Source: Sulfurimonas sp.
GTDB taxonomy: Bacteria > Campylobacterota > Campylobacteria > Campylobacterales > Sulfurimonadaceae
NCBI GenBank assembly: GCA_021648285.1
Contig: JAKITC010000011.1
Location: forward strand, 1-55,974
Direction of reading: 5' to 3'
Length of the DNA: 55,974 nucleotides
Shown here: piece by piece, positions 1 through 7,721 of the stretch
Numbering within the stretch: the stretch's first letter is position 1
Layout of the letters: each line of letters opens with the position of its first letter
Notes under the pieces: generated by a model
Told to the model about the DNA's origin: nothing
The model's input: the letters and a program-made list of their open reading frames with translations, nothing else
Databases searched by the model: none
Translations under genes and position numbers: made by a program

Positions 1-86
1 TCATAAGATTGTGAGTTAAATTGAAGAGCCGTATGAGGGAAATCTTCAAGTACGGTTCTGTGAGGGGCATTCTGCATCTCCGAAAT
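1..86 (+). mobile_element. 3' end of a group II intron (domains V and VI)
   Basis: Bases 26-58 fold as group II intron domain V. GAGCCGTA (26-33) pairs with TACGGTTC (51-58), and the upper stem is capped by a GAAA tetraloop (39-42). This is the catalytic AGC-type core typical of bacterial introns. A small domain-VI-like hairpin follows: GCA 67-69 pairs with TGC 73-75, leaving A76 unpaired as the likely branch point, which puts the 3' splice site near 83-86. The rest of the intron, including any reverse transcriptase gene, would lie left of the window. The soxX ribosome binding site starts only about a dozen bases after the predicted intron end. Domain V is clear; the exact 3' boundary is inferred. 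Confidence 0.85.
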
Positions 87-112
87 AAATTAAATTTAAA
101 GGAGGGGTAGCG

Positions 113-643
113 ATGTCTACTCTACAGAAAAACATGATGATATCATTATTTCTTGGAGCTTCACTTTTCGCTACAGATTACAGTAGCGTTATTGAAAGTC
201 CTGATGCAACGAAGATAATCGAAAAAGATCGATTGGCTCCAGCAACAGCTTATAAAATACCGGAAGGCTGTATATCGACTGATCCTAAGGCTATCGCTAG
301 AGGAGCTTATATATTCCATAATTTAAATGGAAAAAAAGCCAAGATGAATCCACCGGCTGGATTAAGAAAGAATGCTAAAGGTAAGAATAAACAGTATGGA
401 AACTGTGTTGCATGTCACAATATAGAAGGCGCGCAGGGTGGTGGAAATATTGGCCCTGACTTAACTAACTATAGCGGTATATTTATGGAATCAAAAGTGA
501 GAAATAATCAGTTTGTATATCAAAAGATAGCTGATTCTAGAGTTGATAATCCAAATACACACATGACAGTTAATTTAACAACCAAGTTATTCAATGAAAG
601 AGAAATATGTGATATGACTTCATATATTGTATCTCCAAAATAA
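113..643 (+). CDS. soxX: SoxX, c-type cytochrome subunit of the SoxXA complex
   Basis: SoxX pairs with SoxA to form the periplasmic c-type cytochrome that oxidatively joins thiosulfate to the SoxY carrier. The 176-residue product has a hydrophobic N-terminal export signal (about 8-20), one haem site C98-V-A-C101-H102, and a His-Met pair (H150-M151) that can supply the distal Met ligand. The start at 113 is set by a strong AAAGGAGG at 98-105; a later ATG pair at 134 has no comparable site. It is the first gene of soxXYZAB, with soxY 17 bp downstream. Identity follows from the CxxCH position, the family fold and the gene order. Confidence 0.93.
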   Translation: MSTLQKNMMISLFLGASLFATDYSSVIESPDATKIIEKDRLAPATAYKIPEGCISTDPKAIARGAYIFHNLNGKKAKMNPPAGLRKNAKGKNKQYGNCVACHNIEGAQGGGNIGPDLTNYSGIFMESKVRNNQFVYQKIADSRVDNPNTHMTVNLTTKLFNEREICDMTSYIVSPK

Positions 644-660
644 AAAGAAGGAAATAAACA

Positions 661-1131
661 ATGCAAAGAAGAGAATTTTTTAAACAATTAGGAACAGCTG
701 CAGTTGTAACTACAATGATTCCAGCTATGAGTTTTGCAGCAGATGCACCAAAACCAAAAAGCCCAAATGCGTTTTCATATAAACAAGCAGTTGAGGTAAT
801 AACAGGTGGAAAGCCAGTTGAAATATCATCAAAAGTTCAACTGAAAGTTCCAGAGATTGCTGAAAATGGTGCTGTTGTTCCTGTAACAGTAACTGTAGAG
901 AGTCCTATGACTGATTCAGATTATGTTAAAGCTATACATATTTTTGCTACTAAAAATGGTAACACTCGTTGTATTGATGTTTATTTGACTCCGGCAAATG
1001 GTAAAGCAATGTTTTCAACTCGTATCAAACTTGGACAAACTCAAGAAGTTGCAGCATTAGTAGAGCTTAGTGATGGAACATTTTTATCAGCTGCTCAAAG
1101 TGTTAAAGTTACTATCGGTGGGTGTGGTTGA
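661..1131 (+). CDS. soxY: SoxY, thiosulfate-carrier subunit
   Basis: SoxY carries pathway intermediates covalently on a C-terminal cysteine swinging arm while bound to SoxZ in the periplasm. The 156-residue product opens with a twin-arginine signal (R3-R4-E-F-F-K) followed by a hydrophobic stretch and an Ala-rich cleavage region, so it is probably exported folded by Tat. It ends in the diagnostic GGCG, with the carrier Cys second from the end. RBS AGAAGGA precedes the ATG. It lies between soxX and soxZ, with 49 bp before soxZ. The terminal motif makes this call nearly certain. Confidence 0.96.
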   Translation: MQRREFFKQLGTAAVVTTMIPAMSFAADAPKPKSPNAFSYKQAVEVITGGKPVEISSKVQLKVPEIAENGAVVPVTVTVESPMTDSDYVKAIHIFATKNGNTRCIDVYLTPANGKAMFSTRIKLGQTQEVAALVELSDGTFLSAAQSVKVTIGGCG

Positions 1132-1180
1132 TTTCACTTTGAGTATATTAGATATATAAATAAAAAATAAAGGATTAAAA

Positions 1181-1516
1181 ATGGGAAAAAGAAAATCACT
1201 AATTAAGATTAAGCCAAAAAAATATAAAGATGGTGAAGTTGTTAAAGTAAGTTTTATGGTTATGCATCCAATGGAAACAGGTATGCGTAAAGATAAAAAA
1301 ACAAAAAAAGTTATTCCAATGCTATACATCAATGATGTAAAGTTTGAGTATAACGGTAAAGTTATTACAACAATGAAAGTATGGGAATCACTATCTGTAA
1401 ATCCAGTTTTCACAACATACATGAAGATTAATGGAAAAGGTGATTTGAAAGTTACGTATACAGATAGTAGCGGCGAAGTTAATGAAAAAAGTAAAAAGAT
1501 TAAACCAAAAGGATAA
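1181..1516 (+). CDS. soxZ: SoxZ, partner of the SoxY carrier
   Basis: SoxZ is the immunoglobulin-like partner that holds SoxY and presents its cysteine arm to the other Sox enzymes. The 111-residue, lysine-rich product has the family's FMVMHPMETG segment and no signal peptide, as expected because SoxZ is exported by riding with the Tat substrate SoxY. RBS AAAGGA precedes the ATG. The stop is 3 bp from the soxA start, so translation is probably coupled. Confidence 0.95.
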   Translation: MGKRKSLIKIKPKKYKDGEVVKVSFMVMHPMETGMRKDKKTKKVIPMLYINDVKFEYNGKVITTMKVWESLSVNPVFTTYMKINGKGDLKVTYTDSSGEVNEKSKKIKPKG

Positions 1517-1519
1517 TCG

Positions 1520-2290
1520 ATGAAATTAGGAACAAAAATAGTATTGTCTGTGGCTCTTTTGTCATCATTATCTTTTGCTTCTGAGCAGTTCGCAATGAGT
1601 GATTCTGACAGAGCAATGTACGCTGAAATGTTGGAAAATAATCCGGCAGACATGATGGTTGAAAGTGGTTCTGAACTACTTAGCTATATGGGTGGAGATG
1701 CTGGTTTAGCTAAGTATCTTGGAGTAACTGAAGATGAGTTGCCGGCATATATTGCAGGTTTTCCTCGCTATATTAAAAAATTTGATATGGTTGTTGGTGT
1801 AGATCAAGTTCTACAAGCAATGATGCGTGATGGTGGTCACAAGCCATTGAAGTTAAAAAGTGGAAATATGTTTGACATGTCAGCATATGTTAAGTCATTA
1901 GCAAATGATGAAAAAATCAATATTGATGTTAATGCAAATCCACAGATGAAAGAAGCGTATACTTTAGGTAAAGAAGTATTTGAAACTAAACGAGGGGGAA
2001 GAGGCCTGGCTTGTTTAAGTTGCCATAGCAGTGATGTAATCGGCAGTGTTTTAAGAACACAACCGCTTCCAGATTTAAGTGCAAAAGGTGTGGCTGTAGC
2101 TGCAACATGGCCAGCGTATAGAATGACTAAGTCATCTTTAAGAACACTGCAACGTCGTTTCCAGGGTTGTATGAAAAATGCGCTCTTAGCAGTTATTCCA
2201 CTTGGTTCAAAAGAGATGGTAGCACTAGAAGTATACTTGACGGATGAAGCTAAAGGTGCGACAATAGCTATCCCCGGGTTGAAAAGGTAG
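1520..2290 (+). CDS. soxA: SoxA, monohaem c-type cytochrome of SoxXA
   Basis: SoxA is the catalytic subunit that links thiosulfate to the SoxY cysteine. The 256-residue product has a Sec-type signal (about 1-20) and a single haem site C165-L-S-C168-H169. C217 lies in RRFQGCM, the position of the cysteine that becomes the persulfide ligand of the active-site haem. No cysteine occurs before 165, so the N-terminal domain has lost the second haem found in dihaem SoxA proteins; the monohaem type is known in Campylobacterota and other lineages. It is followed 9 bp later by soxB. Confidence 0.95.
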   Translation: MKLGTKIVLSVALLSSLSFASEQFAMSDSDRAMYAEMLENNPADMMVESGSELLSYMGGDAGLAKYLGVTEDELPAYIAGFPRYIKKFDMVVGVDQVLQAMMRDGGHKPLKLKSGNMFDMSAYVKSLANDEKINIDVNANPQMKEAYTLGKEVFETKRGGRGLACLSCHSSDVIGSVLRTQPLPDLSAKGVAVAATWPAYRMTKSSLRTLQRRFQGCMKNALLAVIPLGSKEMVALEVYLTDEAKGATIAIPGLKR

Positions 2291-2299
2291 GTTTAAATT

Positions 2300-4060
2300 A
2301 TGGAAATTTCTAGAAGAGACTTTATGCATATCGCTGCAATTTTTGGATTAGGCGCTGCCACGAGTGGTGTAGCTAGTTCAAAAACACCAGCACAAATATC
2401 TTTAAAAGATATCTATGATTTTAAAGCAACAGGTAATTTTTCTCTGCTTCATATGTGTGATTTACACGCTCATATTAAGCCTTTATATTGGAGAGAGCCG
2501 TCAACTTTGATTTCTGCTCCAAATTTAGTTGGTACACCAGGCTTCTTATGCGGAGAAGCTTTTGCAAAACATTATGGACTAGAACCAAGTTCACTTGATG
2601 CTTACTTTGACACTTATATGGATTTCGAGGAACTGGCTAAAAAATTCGGCAAAATGGGTGGAATAGCTCATATTAAAACAGTTCTAGAACATATAAGAAA
2701 AGAGAGAGGTGAAGACAATGTTCTTTTCCTTGATTCTGGAGATACATGGCAAGGGACAGGTGTTGCACTAAAAACAAAAGGTGAGGCTATAGTAAAAGCT
2801 CAAAACTACCTAGGTGTTGACGTAATGGTTGGACATTGGGAGTTTACTTATGGTAAAGAACGTGTTCATGAACTTATTGAAATGCTTGATGCTAAATTTG
2901 TAACACAAAATGTTGTTGGGAATGATCCATTCTCTGATGAGTATGAAGAATTAATATTTGAGCCGTATACAATTCAGGAAAAAGGTGGAGCTAAGATTGG
3001 TATTATTGGTCAATCTTTTCCATTTACTTCAACTGCTAATCCTAAAGAGTTTACAGAGGGATGGAGTTTTGGTTTAAGACTAGATACTCTTCAAGAGTAT
3101 GTAAACGAACTTAGAAATGAGCATAAGGTTGATTGTGTTGTTGTTCTTTCTCATGATGGATTTAGTGTTGACCAAGAAGTTGCACGTCAAGTTCATGGTA
3201 TAGATTTTATCTTAAGTGGACATACACATGACCCTTCTCCTAAACCTATTACAATTAACGGAACTGTTATTGTAATTGCTGGTAGTCATGGTAAATATAT
3301 CGGTCGTTTAGATGTAGATGCTAAAGATGGTAAAGTGCTTGACTATGAGTATAAACTTATTCCAATCGCGTCAAATATGATACCTGCTGATCCAGCCGGT
3401 GCTAAACTTGTAGATGAGCTATACACACCATTTGCTAAAGAGTTGAATGAAGTACTTGGTACGACGAAAAATACTTTATACAAAAGAGATACTTTCTTTT
3501 CTACTTTTGACCAGCTAATCAATGATGCAATCATGGACGAGATGAAATGTGACATCTCTTTTACTCCTGGATATAGATGGGGAACAACTGTTTTAGCCGG
3601 TGATGATATTTTAATGGATAATGTATATGAGATGTGTGGTATTACGTACCCTAACGTATATACATTTGAGTTAAAAGGTAAAAAAATAGCTACTCTATTG
3701 GAAGATATTGCTGATAATGTGTTTAATGCAAACCCTCTTTATCAACAAGGAGGCGATATGAGTCGTTTAGGTGGTATCACGTACAGTATCGCTGTAGCTA
3801 ATAAAGCTGGAGAGAGAATCTCTAAGCTAACAGTCGGAGGTAAGCCAATCGACCCAAATAAAACATATATTGTATCTTCATGGGGAGGCAACTTACAAAA
3901 AGCTGGTGAAAATCTTCAAGAAGATAAAATCAGGGCAGTGTATGATATTACAAGAGACTATATAAAAAGAAAAAAAGTTGTTGATGTAAGCAATGAAGGA
4001 AATGTTACTTTGGTAGACTACGATTGTGGATGTCCAGTAAAGGGTTCTAGAAGCTGTTAG
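2300..4060 (+). CDS. soxB: SoxB, thiosulfohydrolase
   Basis: SoxB is the periplasmic manganese enzyme that hydrolyses the terminal sulfonate from SoxY-bound intermediates as sulfate. The 586-residue product has a Tat signal (S4-R5-R6-D-F then a hydrophobic run). The metallophosphatase core is clear: D54-L-H56-A-H58, D145-S-G-D148, GHWEFTYG at 178-185, then SHDG and SGHTHDP. A 5'-nucleotidase-type C-terminal domain follows. GHWEF in place of the GNHEF of true nucleotidases is typical of SoxB. It is the last gene of the cluster; soxCD is not here, as expected for lineages that keep it elsewhere with soxZY copies. Confidence 0.96.
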   Translation: MEISRRDFMHIAAIFGLGAATSGVASSKTPAQISLKDIYDFKATGNFSLLHMCDLHAHIKPLYWREPSTLISAPNLVGTPGFLCGEAFAKHYGLEPSSLDAYFDTYMDFEELAKKFGKMGGIAHIKTVLEHIRKERGEDNVLFLDSGDTWQGTGVALKTKGEAIVKAQNYLGVDVMVGHWEFTYGKERVHELIEMLDAKFVTQNVVGNDPFSDEYEELIFEPYTIQEKGGAKIGIIGQSFPFTSTANPKEFTEGWSFGLRLDTLQEYVNELRNEHKVDCVVVLSHDGFSVDQEVARQVHGIDFILSGHTHDPSPKPITINGTVIVIAGSHGKYIGRLDVDAKDGKVLDYEYKLIPIASNMIPADPAGAKLVDELYTPFAKELNEVLGTTKNTLYKRDTFFSTFDQLINDAIMDEMKCDISFTPGYRWGTTVLAGDDILMDNVYEMCGITYPNVYTFELKGKKIATLLEDIADNVFNANPLYQQGGDMSRLGGITYSIAVANKAGERISKLTVGGKPIDPNKTYIVSSWGGNLQKAGENLQEDKIRAVYDITRDYIKRKKVVDVSNEGNVTLVDYDCGCPVKGSRSC

Positions 4061-4067
4061 GTTTAAA

Positions 4068-4094
4068 TTGGCGACAACCACTAATTGTCGCCAA
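4068..4094 (+). terminator. Hairpin after soxB
   Basis: TTGGCGACAA (4068-4077) and TTGTCGCCAA (4085-4094) form a perfect 10-bp stem with a 7-base loop, extendable by one A-T pair. It begins 8 bases after the soxB stop. No good T-run follows, so it may be an mRNA-stabilising 3' hairpin or a weak terminator that lets some transcription reach the porin gene. Confidence 0.6.
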
Positions 4095-4103
4095 TATTTG
4101 AAA

Positions 4104-4141
4104 ATGTCACAATGACAAAAACAAACAATGTATAGTGACAT
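4104..4141 (+). promoter_or_regulatory. Palindromes upstream of the porin gene
   Basis: TGTCAcaaTGACA (4105-4117) is a perfect 5-3-5 palindrome. ATGTCAC (4104-4110) is also inverted as GTGACAT (4135-4141). Both lie 40-80 bp before the porin ATG, in an AT-rich stretch suited to a promoter. The arrangement resembles a transcription-factor operator, but the protein cannot be named from sequence. Confidence 0.35.
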
Positions 4142-4183
4142 ATTATATATTAAATTATATTAAATTATAAAAAAAGGGATAAA

Positions 4184-5656
4184 ATGAAAATTTCAAAATT
4201 AAGTGTAGCTGCGATTACTATAATTGCACTGGCTTCGTCAGCGCAAGCTACGTTAAAATCGGATAAAGTTACTTTAAAAGGTAATATGCAAGTTGTGTAT
4301 AATAAACTTCCAGCTTCTGTTGATACTATAAAAGAAGCATTTACTGAGGGTATGTTTTATGGTCGTCTTAGAGCAAATATGTTCTATTGGGACTGGGATA
4401 AAGAGTATACTAAACAAGGTGATAATAGAAATATGGGTATTGGCGCAAGTCTAATATACAAGACTGCTCCACTGAATGGTTTAAGCGGTACGATAGGTTT
4501 GTATACATCTCAAAACCCTGATTTTTATCGTATGGACAAAGGTGATGTGGGATTTTCTAAAGCAGGTAAAGATACATTTAGTCGTAATCAGGTAAAAAAT
4601 AGTGGTACTTATGATGGTAACTATGGTATGACTGTGCTTGGTCAGGGTTATTTACAATATGACTTTTCAAAAACTTCATTAAAACTTGGTCGTCAAATGT
4701 TAGAGACTGTATTTACTAAATCTAACGATACTAAAATGATACCAAACACATTTGATGGTGTAACAGCTACTATAAAAGATATCCCAAATACTAAAATTAA
4801 ACTAGGATACCTTGCAGCACAAAAACTTCGTGATCATACTGCTTCTCATGATGTGTTAGCATTTGATAAGTCTAATTCATGGAATGAAAATGATGATTCA
4901 GCTGTAAATAAATCTCTAACTGTAAACGGAGAGTCTGGTACTACAGCTATTGGTAATGATAATGAACTTATAGTTGCATCAATTACGAATAAGTCTATCA
5001 AAAACCTAAAAGCAAACGTAAGTTATGCGATGGTTCCAGATGTGATTAGTAACCTTACTCTTGAAGCTCACTACACTATTCCGGTTGGTGATTGGAAAAT
5101 AGTTCCAGGTATTAGATATATGGAACAAATGGATAATTTAGATGCTACTGGAAATGTTGCATCTTTAAAAGGTTCTAGTGCTTCCAATGTTGCTGGATAT
5201 ACAAATGCAACTAGTTTAGATTCTAGCCTTTTAGCTCTTAGAATGGATTTCAAAAAAGGCGCATTCCTTGGTCGTTTAGGTTACTCTAAAATTGCAGATG
5301 AAGCGGATATCGTAGCTCCATGGCGTGGATTTCCTACTGGTGGGTTTACTCGTGCAATGGCACAGTATAACTGGTATGCAAATACTAAAACATATATGGT
5401 AAGAGCTGGTTATGACTTTGGTAAAGCCGATATGATCCCTGGTTTTAGTATCATGGGTAGATATGCTGTTCAAGATTTTGATGAAAGCAAAACTGGTATT
5501 GCAGCAGATAGCAATGTTATCCATATTGATGCTCGTCAAAATATAGGTAAAGACTTAGAACTTAAGTTTAGACTTGGAATGGTTGACGCTGATGAAAAAG
5601 GTGGAAAAGACGGTTCATACAATGAGTATCGTGTTGAATTAAACTACTTCTTTTAA
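4184..5656 (+). CDS. Outer-membrane porin, OprD/Campylobacterota type
   Basis: This is a probable 16-18-stranded beta-barrel channel for small solutes. The 490-residue product has a Sec signal with an ALASSAQA cleavage region (about 1-22), alternating hydrophobic and polar strands rich in Tyr and Gly, and the C-terminal aromatic ending YFF that the barrel-assembly machinery recognises. RBS AAAAGGG precedes the ATG. It follows soxB after a hairpin and may be expressed separately. Its position beside the sox genes suggests a route for sulfur compounds or ions, but that is only context. The last 30 bp of the gene are repeated just downstream. Confidence 0.8.
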   Translation: MKISKLSVAAITIIALASSAQATLKSDKVTLKGNMQVVYNKLPASVDTIKEAFTEGMFYGRLRANMFYWDWDKEYTKQGDNRNMGIGASLIYKTAPLNGLSGTIGLYTSQNPDFYRMDKGDVGFSKAGKDTFSRNQVKNSGTYDGNYGMTVLGQGYLQYDFSKTSLKLGRQMLETVFTKSNDTKMIPNTFDGVTATIKDIPNTKIKLGYLAAQKLRDHTASHDVLAFDKSNSWNENDDSAVNKSLTVNGESGTTAIGNDNELIVASITNKSIKNLKANVSYAMVPDVISNLTLEAHYTIPVGDWKIVPGIRYMEQMDNLDATGNVASLKGSSASNVAGYTNATSLDSSLLALRMDFKKGAFLGRLGYSKIADEADIVAPWRGFPTGGFTRAMAQYNWYANTKTYMVRAGYDFGKADMIPGFSIMGRYAVQDFDESKTGIAADSNVIHIDARQNIGKDLELKFRLGMVDADEKGGKDGSYNEYRVELNYFF

Positions 5657-5694
5657 GAAGTGTTGTGTTGAGTTAAACTACTTCTCCTAGGAAG
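5631..5694 (+). repeat. Tandem duplication of the porin gene 3' end
   Basis: Bases 5631-5660 (GTGTTGAATTAAACTACTTC and the next ten) recur at 5665-5694 with 4 differences in 30. The first copy encodes the end of the porin up to NYFF-stop; the second would read VELNYFS-stop but lies after the stop and is not translated. The second copy contributes the left arm of the hairpin that follows. Confidence 0.75.
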
Positions 5695-5700
5695 TAGTTT
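5675..5700 (+). terminator. Hairpin after the porin gene
   Basis: AAACTACTTC (5675-5684) pairs with GAAGTAGTTT (5691-5700) around a TCCTAG loop, giving a perfect 10-bp stem 18 bases after the stop. A T9 run lies farther on (5722-5730), so termination could use this stem or the longer inverted repeat that begins at its foot. Confidence 0.55.
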
Positions 5701-5823
5701 ATACTGAAGTTACTTTTGGTATTTTTTTTTGTAATTCTCTCCTGTTTTGCCATTTAAAAATTATAAATAGTATATGCTCCCACATAGATCTTTTTATATT
5801 ACCAAAAGTAACTTCAGTATAAA
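5698..5823. mobile_element. MITE-like element with 24-bp perfect terminal inverted repeats
   Basis: The left arm 5698-5721 (begins TTTATACTGAAG, ends TTTTGGTA) is the exact reverse complement of 5800-5823. The 78-bp interior is AT-rich and encodes nothing. Each arm contains TATAC/GTATA at its edge, so the outer ends can be read as flanked by TA, the target duplicated by IS630/Tc1-type transposases. This is the form of a miniature inverted-repeat element. The alternative is a pair of long-range mRNA-pairing arms. No related transposase is seen in the window. Confidence 0.55.
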
Positions 5824-5865
5824 TTATAACTTTTCTAATTTATATAAATAGTTGAAAGTAGAGTC

Positions 5866-6246
5866 ATGGCAAGAATAATTATATTTTTATTATTTGGTTT
5901 TTTAAGTTTATCTGCATTAGATTGGCATACATATGAAGATGCTGTAGAGATGCAAAAAAAAAGTTCCAAAATAATTATGCTTGATGTTGTCAGAACTCAT
6001 TGTCAATATTGTATTAAAATGAGCAAGAATGTTTTTCATGATAAAGAGATGTCTAAATGGCTTGAAGAGCGTTTTATAGCAGTTAAGGTGAATCTAGATA
6101 TTGATGAGCTACCTTTAGATGTTGAAGTGCAAATGACGCCAACATTTTATTTTATTGGTAAAAATAAAAAAATACTCAAAGTTATACCTGGCTCTTGGAG
6201 CATAGACGATTTTAAAGACTTAACTAAAAAAATAAAAGGGGAATAG
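5866..6246 (+). CDS. Periplasmic thioredoxin-like protein (SoxW-like)
   Basis: This is a 126-residue thioredoxin-fold protein with an N-terminal hydrophobic signal (about 3-17) and a redox-active pair C46-Q-Y-C49. The cis-proline is in the MTPTFYF segment. The sequence around the pair resembles the thioredoxin_7/SoxW group of exported reductants, which keep Sox carrier cysteines reduced in other sulfur oxidisers. It abuts the DsrE-like gene (stop at 6246, next ATG at 6247) and lies downstream of soxXYZAB. A role in reducing SoxY or related thiols is inferred from fold and position. General disulfide reduction is the alternative. Confidence 0.75.
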   Translation: MARIIIFLLFGFLSLSALDWHTYEDAVEMQKKSSKIIMLDVVRTHCQYCIKMSKNVFHDKEMSKWLEERFIAVKVNLDIDELPLDVEVQMTPTFYFIGKNKKILKVIPGSWSIDDFKDLTKKIKGE

Positions 6247-6681
6247 ATGAAAAAATTTATATTACTGCTTTTGTTAACAAGTTCTTTTGTGTTAGGTGAT
6301 ACAGTGTTCGCGAAACCAAAACCATCTATTGTTGAACCAAGAAAAATAGTGTTTTCTATAAAGAGCGCTGATAATGAAGAGATAAATCATGTTCTAAGTA
6401 GTGCAAATAATGTACTGAAATTTTATGGACCTGAAAATGTACATATGCGCATTGTTACCTACTATCACGGTATTAGAGCCCTTCTAAAAAAAGAAAAAGT
6501 ATTAGCTTCACGAGTACGTGCACTTATGCAGATAGATGTAGAGTTTGTAGCTTGTGGCAATACAATGAGAACTAAAAATATAAAGGAGAATGAGCTTGTT
6601 GATGGCACGGAAATAGTAACTACAGGTATCGTTGAAATGATAGAGCGTGTTAAAGATGGATGGGTTAATATTGTTCCTTAA
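6247..6681 (+). CDS. Exported DsrE-family protein
   Basis: This is a 144-residue protein with a Sec signal (about 1-18) and a DsrE/DsrF-like core. After a beta strand (KIVFSIKS) comes a helix, then HMRIVTYYHGIRALL, and VEFVACGNTM with one conserved-position cysteine, C103. DsrE-type proteins bind or relay sulfane sulfur; exported single-Cys members near sox genes are common in sulfur oxidisers, but their reaction is not settled. The start is immediately after the thioredoxin stop, so the two are co-translated. Sulfur relay is inferred. Confidence 0.75.
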   Translation: MKKFILLLLLTSSFVLGDTVFAKPKPSIVEPRKIVFSIKSADNEEINHVLSSANNVLKFYGPENVHMRIVTYYHGIRALLKKEKVLASRVRALMQIDVEFVACGNTMRTKNIKENELVDGTEIVTTGIVEMIERVKDGWVNIVP

Positions 6682-6721
6682 TAATGGGGCATTGACTTAA
6701 ATTTAAAATCAAAGGAAAAAA

Positions 6722-7627
6722 ATGAAAAAAATAGTTATTTTAATTGTTGCACTATTAAGTGCTTCGATATTGTCGGCAAGAGGTGATTTACATCTGTTTG
6801 ATGTAGATAATAAAGATAGTTCAATTACAACCAAACAAATCGAAAAAGCATTTATAGATAATGGATTTGGCATAGGTATAAACAGTAATATGAACAAACC
6901 GTTTATGATTCAATTTAAAAAAACAAGTTTTAAGATATATACACTATTGACTGTATATCATAAAAAATTATCATTCGATTTAGTTAAAAAGTACCCTGAC
7001 GCAGGTGTCTTTATGCCAATGGGGGTAGGGATATATCAAAGTAAACAAGAGGATACTTTACATGTATCACTATTAACTGCTGACGCTCAGGCAAAAATAC
7101 TAGGTTTTGATGATGAGCTTATTAAAAGTATAGAAAAAGAGGTTTTGTCTGTATTAAATAAAACTCTTCCAAATGCAAAGCATAAGTTTAGTGAAGATTC
7201 TTTAAAAGAAAAAAATCCACTAGTTACTAAATATGAACTTGATTTAGATGGTGAAGATTGGGTAGAGTCAAGAGAAAATGTTATAATGAGTTTGGAGAAT
7301 GGTTTTGATCTTTATGGATTTGTGGCTCCCAGTAAGCTAAATGTAAATGAAAATTTAAAAGATAGTCCATATGACTTTTATGAAACTATATCTATATGTA
7401 AATTGCCAGTTATATACACTGTATCTAAAACAAGACCGGAAGCTGGCGCATTTGCTCCATGTAGTCTTATGATATATAAGAAAAAAGATGAAGATAAAAT
7501 TGTTCTTGGATTCCCTGCAGTTCATAACTGGATGAGTAGTGCAAAAGTAGAAAATAAAGACGCTGAAGCAATACTTTTAAAAGCACAAAAACAGTTTGAG
7601 AGTATTCTTGTAGAAGCGACAGAGTAA
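6722..7627 (+). CDS. Exported protein with two DUF302 domains
   Basis: This is a 301-residue protein with a signal peptide (about 1-19) and two tandem DUF302 units (about 35-150 and 195-300). Each carries the family pattern of a Lys-rich strand followed by PDAGVFMPMGVGIY (first) or PEAGAFAPCSLMIY (second). DUF302 proteins occur often beside sulfur-oxidation genes and may bind haem or sulfur ligands, but their biochemical role is unknown. RBS AAAGGA is at 6712-6717. It is probably the third gene of the thioredoxin-DsrE-DUF302 group, 40 bp after the DsrE stop. Confidence 0.75.
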   Translation: MKKIVILIVALLSASILSARGDLHLFDVDNKDSSITTKQIEKAFIDNGFGIGINSNMNKPFMIQFKKTSFKIYTLLTVYHKKLSFDLVKKYPDAGVFMPMGVGIYQSKQEDTLHVSLLTADAQAKILGFDDELIKSIEKEVLSVLNKTLPNAKHKFSEDSLKEKNPLVTKYELDLDGEDWVESRENVIMSLENGFDLYGFVAPSKLNVNENLKDSPYDFYETISICKLPVIYTVSKTRPEAGAFAPCSLMIYKKKDEDKIVLGFPAVHNWMSSAKVENKDAEAILLKAQKQFESILVEATE

Positions 7628-7659
7628 ATATAAATGAACTCTCTGACTCTAAGGAACTG

Positions 7660-7721
7660 GTTTTAGTGACATAGCGGTCAACGAAAACTGTATGAGCTTT
7701 TGCTCGTATAGTGACTAAAAC
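7660..7721. terminator. Long convergent hairpin between the DUF302 gene and rnhB
   Basis: An outer helix GTTTTAGT (7660-7667) / ACTAAAAC (7714-7721) encloses an inner 11-pair helix, 7687-7697 with 7702-7712, around a TTTT loop (two G-T wobbles). It sits between two convergent genes and includes the rnhB stop codon, so it can end transcripts from both sides. Bases 7646-7696 also resemble, more weakly, the repeated unit in the rpmJ leader (TTTAGTGAC, an ACGA loop, TATGAG). Confidence 0.6.

Noticed and set aside
1087..1653. 188-residue open frame on the minus strand across soxZ
   Set aside because: It lies antisense to soxY/soxZ/soxA, has no RBS, and its composition (Phe/Ser/Leu-rich) is that of an antisense shadow in an AT-rich genome.
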